From Shouchella sp047238345 (GTDB lineage Bacteria; Bacillota; Bacilli; Bacillales; Bacillaceae_D), in NCBI RefSeq assembly GCF_047238345.1, contig NZ_JBDFMQ010000002.1, forward strand, positions 1 to 64,000: a DNA stretch of 64,000 nt, read 5' to 3'. How positions within the stretch are numbered: position 1 is the first letter of the stretch; every line of letters starts with the position of its first letter. A model generated the notes under the pieces. The model was not told the origin of the DNA. It made no database searches and was given only the letters and a program-made list of their open reading frames with translations. A program made the position numbers and the translations under genes. Below, in pieces: positions 60,067 to 64,000 of this stretch.

Positions 60067-62202
60067 ATGAAACGGAAGGCTAAATTGGTACTGTATCTTT
60101 CAGTAATTTTACTTGTCATTTTTACGGTGAATCTTTCAAACCTAAAAGGGCATACAGCGTCTTTAGAAACAGATGCAACTATTGATGACTTCGAAGGCTA
60201 TTCATCAACTGAGGAATTAAAACAAGCATATTACTTTTGGTCATCTAGTGAAAATGGAATGGAGTGGTCATTGAGCCAAGAACATTTTAATGATGGTACT
60301 CAATCTATGATGATTGTTGCAGCTGAACCCTTTGATTCTTCCTGGACTTCTTTAACCCATCGTTTTTCGATGAGTGATTGGTCAGACTCAAGTGGTATTT
60401 CGTTTTGGATACATAACGATGCAGATGAATCGTTATCATTTAATTTTGATGTGAAATCAGAGTCCAAAGCATTTGGGCAAGAAGGAACCTTTACAGTAGC
60501 TGTTAAAGAAGAAGGCAATTCTCTATGGGAAGAACATGCATTTGAAAGCATGTTGACGGTTCCAGAGCATTTTTCCGGACTTATACGTATTGCTTGGAAT
60601 CAATTCACAGAGGAATATTGGCAATGTTCACATAATTGTGAAACCGATCTTAATCTTGCCTTAGTAAACGGAATTGAATTTGGTTATAATCCACAAGCAC
60701 ATAAGGATAATGACATTTATTTAGATTCTATCAGTCTATGGGGCACCGGTGATCAATCTTTAGCTCCTGAATGGGCAGCACCTTCTAACACTTTTCAACT
60801 GCATTATTCTCCAGCACCTATTGATAATCCGTTAAAAGGATTTTTACCCTTTAGTGAATCGGTATCTTGGCGAACAGAGCCGAATGAAATCCCGTATAGT
60901 ATGGAATTTTTCTATATCGGCCTGAATGATATCATGCAGCACTTTGATGAATTTGATTGGAGCAAGTTGGAAACGAAGCTTAATGACGTAGCATCAAGAG
61001 GCAACCAGGCAATTTTCAGGGTATACCTCGACTACCCACATCGGCCATCTGGAATTCCACCATTTTTATTAGATCTAGGGCTGGAAACAAAAGATTACCA
61101 TTATGAGAGCAACGGAGGACCAAATGGAACAAGTGTAGCCCCTAATTACGATGATGAGAATTTACAGCTTGCCTTAACGCAATTTATTGAAGCTCTTGGC
61201 AATCGCTACGATGGTGACCCAAGAATTGGGTTCATTCAAGCTGGATTAATTGGATTCTGGGGTGAATGGCATACTCATCCACAGGATGGCTGGACTCCTG
61301 CTAATAGTTGGGACGGTGAGTTAGTGGAGCAAAAAGACGGTCGTGCCACCGACTGGATGCCCAGTTTAGGTAATCAAGAAGCAATAGTCCAAGGCTTTGA
61401 TCAATCGTTTGACCAAACAAAAATATTGGTGCGCTACCCTACAGAATTCAATCAAAATGTAAACGTAGGCTATCATGATGATTCGTTTGCATTTCAGACA
61501 TTACCTCCTTGCTTGGGTGGCGAAGTCTGGCACTTTGTCGGCCGACTTCAAGAAAATCAAGAGATGGATAAGTGGAAAACTGAACCTATTGGAGGCGAAA
61601 TACGTCCAGAAATTCAGCTTAAGATGTGGGATAACGATCCACCTCAATATATTGACGAACCCATTGGAGGAGCACAGGGAGAAGATTATTACAAAAGCCT
61701 TGAATTAACGCATGCATCATGGCTCAAAATCCAAGAAGTTTTTCAAACACCACTCTCAGGCGAAGCTATGAAACGAGCCCAGGAAGGTTCACGCGATCTA
61801 GGTTACGAATATTATGTCTCAACTGCCTATGTGAAAGAAACAGATGGGTTTTTAAAAGCAGCAATCAACATACAAAATACAGGAATAGCTCCCTTTTACT
61901 ATGATTGGGACATTGAAATTGCAGCAAAAGGTACGAACGGTACAGTTCAATCGTGGTCAACCGATTGGGATATAACATCTATCTTACCAAAAGACAAAGA
62001 CACAAGAGAACATAATGACGTTTTAATGGAGTGGTCGAGTACGTCGACACTAAGTGAAGGGGGCTACGATATTTTAGTGAGAGTCGTTAACCCTTTATTG
62101 GAGAGTACTTCCCAAGCTAAATCCTTTCATTTTGCTAACATAGAGCAAGAAGAAAATGGTTGGCTGAAAATTGGAGAGGTTGAGATTAGCAATTCCCGTT
62201 AG
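60067..62202 (+). CDS. Secreted DUF4832/DUF4874-type glycosidase-like protein with N-terminal CBM
   Basis: A 711-aa protein with start ATG 60067 behind AAGGAGGG. A Sec signal or N-terminal anchor (LVLYLSVILLVIFTVNL) is followed by a carbohydrate-binding-like beta domain (~36-220, starting ATIDDFEGYSSTEELKQAYY). Then comes a TIM-barrel-like region (~235-560: NPLKGFLPF, FRVYLDYPHRPSGIPPF, FIQAGLIGFWGEWHTHP with plausible catalytic acids) and a C-terminal beta domain (LGYEYYVSTAYVKETDG onward) matching DUF4832. Such proteins resemble glycoside hydrolases and probably degrade a polysaccharide outside the cell. Monocistronic; substrate unknown. Confidence 0.78.
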   Translation: MKRKAKLVLYLSVILLVIFTVNLSNLKGHTASLETDATIDDFEGYSSTEELKQAYYFWSSSENGMEWSLSQEHFNDGTQSMMIVAAEPFDSSWTSLTHRFSMSDWSDSSGISFWIHNDADESLSFNFDVKSESKAFGQEGTFTVAVKEEGNSLWEEHAFESMLTVPEHFSGLIRIAWNQFTEEYWQCSHNCETDLNLALVNGIEFGYNPQAHKDNDIYLDSISLWGTGDQSLAPEWAAPSNTFQLHYSPAPIDNPLKGFLPFSESVSWRTEPNEIPYSMEFFYIGLNDIMQHFDEFDWSKLETKLNDVASRGNQAIFRVYLDYPHRPSGIPPFLLDLGLETKDYHYESNGGPNGTSVAPNYDDENLQLALTQFIEALGNRYDGDPRIGFIQAGLIGFWGEWHTHPQDGWTPANSWDGELVEQKDGRATDWMPSLGNQEAIVQGFDQSFDQTKILVRYPTEFNQNVNVGYHDDSFAFQTLPPCLGGEVWHFVGRLQENQEMDKWKTEPIGGEIRPEIQLKMWDNDPPQYIDEPIGGAQGEDYYKSLELTHASWLKIQEVFQTPLSGEAMKRAQEGSRDLGYEYYVSTAYVKETDGFLKAAINIQNTGIAPFYYDWDIEIAAKGTNGTVQSWSTDWDITSILPKDKDTREHNDVLMEWSSTSTLSEGGYDILVRVVNPLLESTSQAKSFHFANIEQEENGWLKIGEVEISNSR

Positions 62203-62289
62203 AAGATTTTCGCAATGAGTGTGTAAAAACAGGATGAAACGCTAAAAGAAGGTGAGGTACCTGAATCAAATGAGCGTACACCTTTAAGA

Positions 62290-62324
62290 CATCTGGGACT
62301 CGTTTTGAGGATTCGTCCCAGATG
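62290..62324 (+). terminator. Inverted repeat after the glycosidase-like gene
   Basis: CATCTGGGAC and GTCCCAGATG pair perfectly over a 15-nt loop. It lacks a T run, so its terminator role is uncertain. Confidence 0.5.
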
Positions 62325-62332
62325 ATGCCCTG

Positions 62333-62590
62333 TTATTGGTGGTGGAGAATCGATGCAATGGCCGTCAGTTTTTTTCGATTAGAAGGTTCCATCTCTAAGT
62401 AGATGGCTATCAGTTTAAATAATTCATCTTGATCTTTAGCATTTAGCGTATTGTGTGCTGTATCGCTTTGTTTAAGCTGATCAAAAAAATCGAGCGACTG
62501 CGTATCTAATTTAGATTCATCCTTAGAATGGAGTTCGTTTGAGAACAATTGATGGATGCGTTTTGTGTTCAGTTGTCGTTTTGGTTTCAT
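62333..62590 (-). CDS. Hypothetical helical protein, 85 aa
   Basis: ATG 62590 follows CAAAGGACG. The protein is basic at its start (MKPKRQLNTKRIHQLFSNEL) and helical throughout, with DQDELFKLIAIYLEMEPSNR near the end. It is cytoplasmic by composition. No family recognised; no operon partner. Confidence 0.5.
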   Translation of the reverse strand: MKPKRQLNTKRIHQLFSNELHSKDESKLDTQSLDFFDQLKQSDTAHNTLNAKDQDELFKLIAIYLEMEPSNRKKLTAIASILHHQ

Positions 62591-62599
62591 AAGAATCAC

Positions 62600-62898
62600 G
62601 TCCTTTGTTCATTCTTAAGCTTAACGTAAACGATGTCTAAAACCAATTAATAAGAATGAGTCGCATATTGATGAAAAAATGTCTTACATAATAATTACGA
62701 ATAAAATGGTGCCTGGACAATATTGAAACTTACTTAACCATCGTCCGTAAACAAATAGAGAAGAGCCCATACTAATTGCAAGTTTAACATTTATGCTTAT
62801 TCTCAGGGCGAGTTTACTGCGCTAACCTCAATGAAACTAGTTTAGTTTTGAAGGGTAAGGGGATGAACAATTGTATTGAATAAAAGAGAGGTGTTTAA
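62600..62898. other. Intergenic region
   Basis: No gene or clear regulatory element identified. Confidence 0.35.
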
Positions 62899-63060
62899 AT
62901 GAAGATTCTATTCTTTGCGGTCGCCGCCTTTTTCTTAGTCTACGGCACAACCGAATGGATTTCAGGCTCAGAATCGTTAATGAAATATCTTTACTTAGTG
63001 ATTGGAATAGCGTTTGTTATTGTTGGAATAACACATGAATCTAAGAAAAAAGAGGGTTAA
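62899..63060 (+). CDS. Small two-helix membrane protein, 53 aa
   Basis: ATG 62899 follows AGAGAGGTG. Two hydrophobic segments (ILFFAVAAFFLVYGT and YLYLVIGIAFVIVGIT) flank a short loop, and the C terminus is basic (ESKKKEG). Good ribosome site; family not recognised. Confidence 0.55.
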   Translation: MKILFFAVAAFFLVYGTTEWISGSESLMKYLYLVIGIAFVIVGITHESKKKEG

Positions 63061-63159
63061 CAAAAGATACTGTCTTTAAGCATGTGAGTTTATGGTTCTC
63101 TTAAACCTAACCCTGTAGCCTAACCAAAAATGAATCACGAGAAGGCTCATTAAGGACCT

Positions 63160-63285
63160 ATGAGGTGTTTTGGTCCATCTCAAGTATATGTAAGGATAAG
63201 AGATCTATCAGACTCAAAATTAGCTTTAATCGTAATAGTTTCTTTAATTGGTTGGATATTATTTATGTGCGTTTCTACAGAATAA
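63160..63285 (+). CDS. Possible small membrane protein, 41 aa
   Basis: ATG 63160 follows AAGGACCT closely. A short polar start (MRCFGPSQVYVRIRDLSDSK) precedes one membrane helix (LALIVIVSLIGWILFMCV). The ribosome site spacing is tight, so it may be spurious. Confidence 0.35.
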   Translation: MRCFGPSQVYVRIRDLSDSKLALIVIVSLIGWILFMCVSTE

Positions 63286-63486
63286 GGGATTCTCAAATTA
63301 AACCCTATAAAGTAGGAACAGAAACACTATACTCTAAGGTTTTTTCACTTTTAGTATAGCCTAGATTTAGTCTATTCCAACTGTACTTCAAGATTTTCAG
63401 AACAGTGATGAAGGAAGTGGGGTTCGCTTTTATAGAGTCATTTAAAATTATATGGTATACTTTGATAAAATTATACGGAGATACAA

Positions 63487-64000
63487 ATGAACCCATTAAT
63501 TATTCTAAAAGATAATTTACAGGAACTAACCCCTGTTCAAAGAAAAGTAGCAGATTATATAATAAAAAACCCTTCAGATGTTGCCTTTATGACGGTGCAT
63601 CAATTAGCTCAAGTAGTTGAAACGAGTACGACTACAATAATGAGATTAACAAACAGGTTGGAATATTCAGGCTATACGGAATTTCAAGAGGGATTGCAAC
63701 AGCTTGTTAGAGAACAAACCGCACCTCATCATCGATTAGAGGTTAATTTAGAGCAAGTGGATAAAGATGATTTATGGAGTAACACGATTACCAGCTACCT
63801 TCAACGAATCCAGACGATGTCATCTCATATATCTAGCGATCAAGTGGGGGAAGTGGTACGGCAAATTGTTAATTCACGACATATATATTGTACAAGTGTA
63901 CTAAGTGGTCTGCCTGTAGCTCAATATTTAAGGCAAGGGTTAAATCGCACATTAGGGAATTGTCAGCTGTTGACGGCCGATGCAACCAGTGAATGGGTCG
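63487..64000 (+). CDS. RpiR/MurR-family regulator, 3' end outside window
   Basis: ATG 63487 follows TACGGAGAT. The visible ~171 residues include the RpiR HTH (LTPVQRKVADYIIKNPSDVA, then TVHQLAQVVETSTTTIMRLT) and the beginning of a SIS sugar-phosphate-binding domain (IYCTSVLSGLPVAQYLRQGL). RpiR proteins regulate sugar or amino-sugar pathways in response to phosphorylated sugars. The target operon should lie beyond the window. Confidence 0.9.
   Translation, partial: MNPLIILKDNLQELTPVQRKVADYIIKNPSDVAFMTVHQLAQVVETSTTTIMRLTNRLEYSGYTEFQEGLQQLVREQTAPHHRLEVNLEQVDKDDLWSNTITSYLQRIQTMSSHISSDQVGEVVRQIVNSRHIYCTSVLSGLPVAQYLRQGLNRTLGNCQLLTADATSEWV

Noticed and set aside
63305..63496. 63-aa minus-strand ORF upstream of the RpiR gene
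   Set aside because: No ribosome site; it overlaps the RpiR start and promoter region.

Overview
This window looks like part of a large conjugative plasmid, or a plasmid-like region, from an endospore-forming Bacillaceae bacterium (Bacillus/Shouchella/Alkalihalobacillus type). Spore genes support the host call: an alpha/beta-type SASP, a GerA-family germinant receptor operon, a collagen-like exosporium protein, and promoters matching sigma-G and sigma-K consensus. The plasmid call rests on a Rep_3-type initiator beside an iteron array (21.9-23.1 kb), an actin-type partition locus (31.8-33.4 kb), a Gram-positive type IV secretion (conjugation) operon (36.0-48.9 kb), and a candidate oriT with relaxase genes (49.0-51.1 kb). 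No rRNA, tRNA or CRISPR array was seen. All identifications come from reading the sequence; no database search was run.

Layout. 0-2.7 kb: the end of an acyl-CoA thioesterase/BAAT-type hydrolase, then a PlcR-like quorum-sensing regulator with a 49-aa pheromone precursor gene that carries the putative signal twice. 2.7-5.4 kb: decayed plasmid genes, including a radC-like gene broken by a 7-bp tandem duplication. 5.5-6.4 kb: a soluble PAS chemoreceptor. 6.9-14.2 kb: a leftward aldarate (glucarate/galactarate-type) catabolic operon with a GntR regulator, dehydratases, a semialdehyde dehydrogenase and a tripartite TctCBA transporter, preceded by two copies of a palindromic operator. 14.4-20.1 kb: small genes, paiA, a DapA-family enzyme, a SASP, a lipoprotein and remnants.

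20.1-23.5 kb: replication region with a large unknown plasmid protein, a possible counter-transcribed small RNA, rep and iterons. 23.5-27.2 kb: germinant receptor operon behind a sigma-G-like promoter. 27.2-30.7 kb: four overlapping leftward genes (DUF1516-like, hydrolase, heme A synthase, squalene/phytoene synthase) divergent from a PadR regulator. 30.8-35.7 kb: a tandem ribbon-helix-helix protein with a divergent micro-peptide, a ParM/ParR-like partition operon with two clusters of three 12-bp repeats, a MerR-like coiled-coil protein, and a second repeat array. 36.0-51.9 kb: conjugation and mobilization. 52.0-53.0 kb: ohrA/ohrR peroxide resistance. 53.1-54.8 kb: a second, paralogous tandem-RHH/micro-peptide module and a DUF4177 gene. 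54.8-57.2 kb: pseudogenes (integrase, aldo-keto reductase). 57.5-64 kb: collagen-like spore protein, a MATE gene split into opposing fragments, a secreted DUF4832-type glycosidase-like protein, small membrane proteins and the start of an RpiR regulator.

The most unusual items are the duplicated tandem-RHH/micro-peptide modules with their repeated 25-bp element, the pheromone precursor with a duplicated EIPVHH signal, the phased iteron and partition arrays, the possible small RNA opposite the rep leader, and the aldarate dehydratase homologue that lacks the usual catalytic K-x-K lysines.
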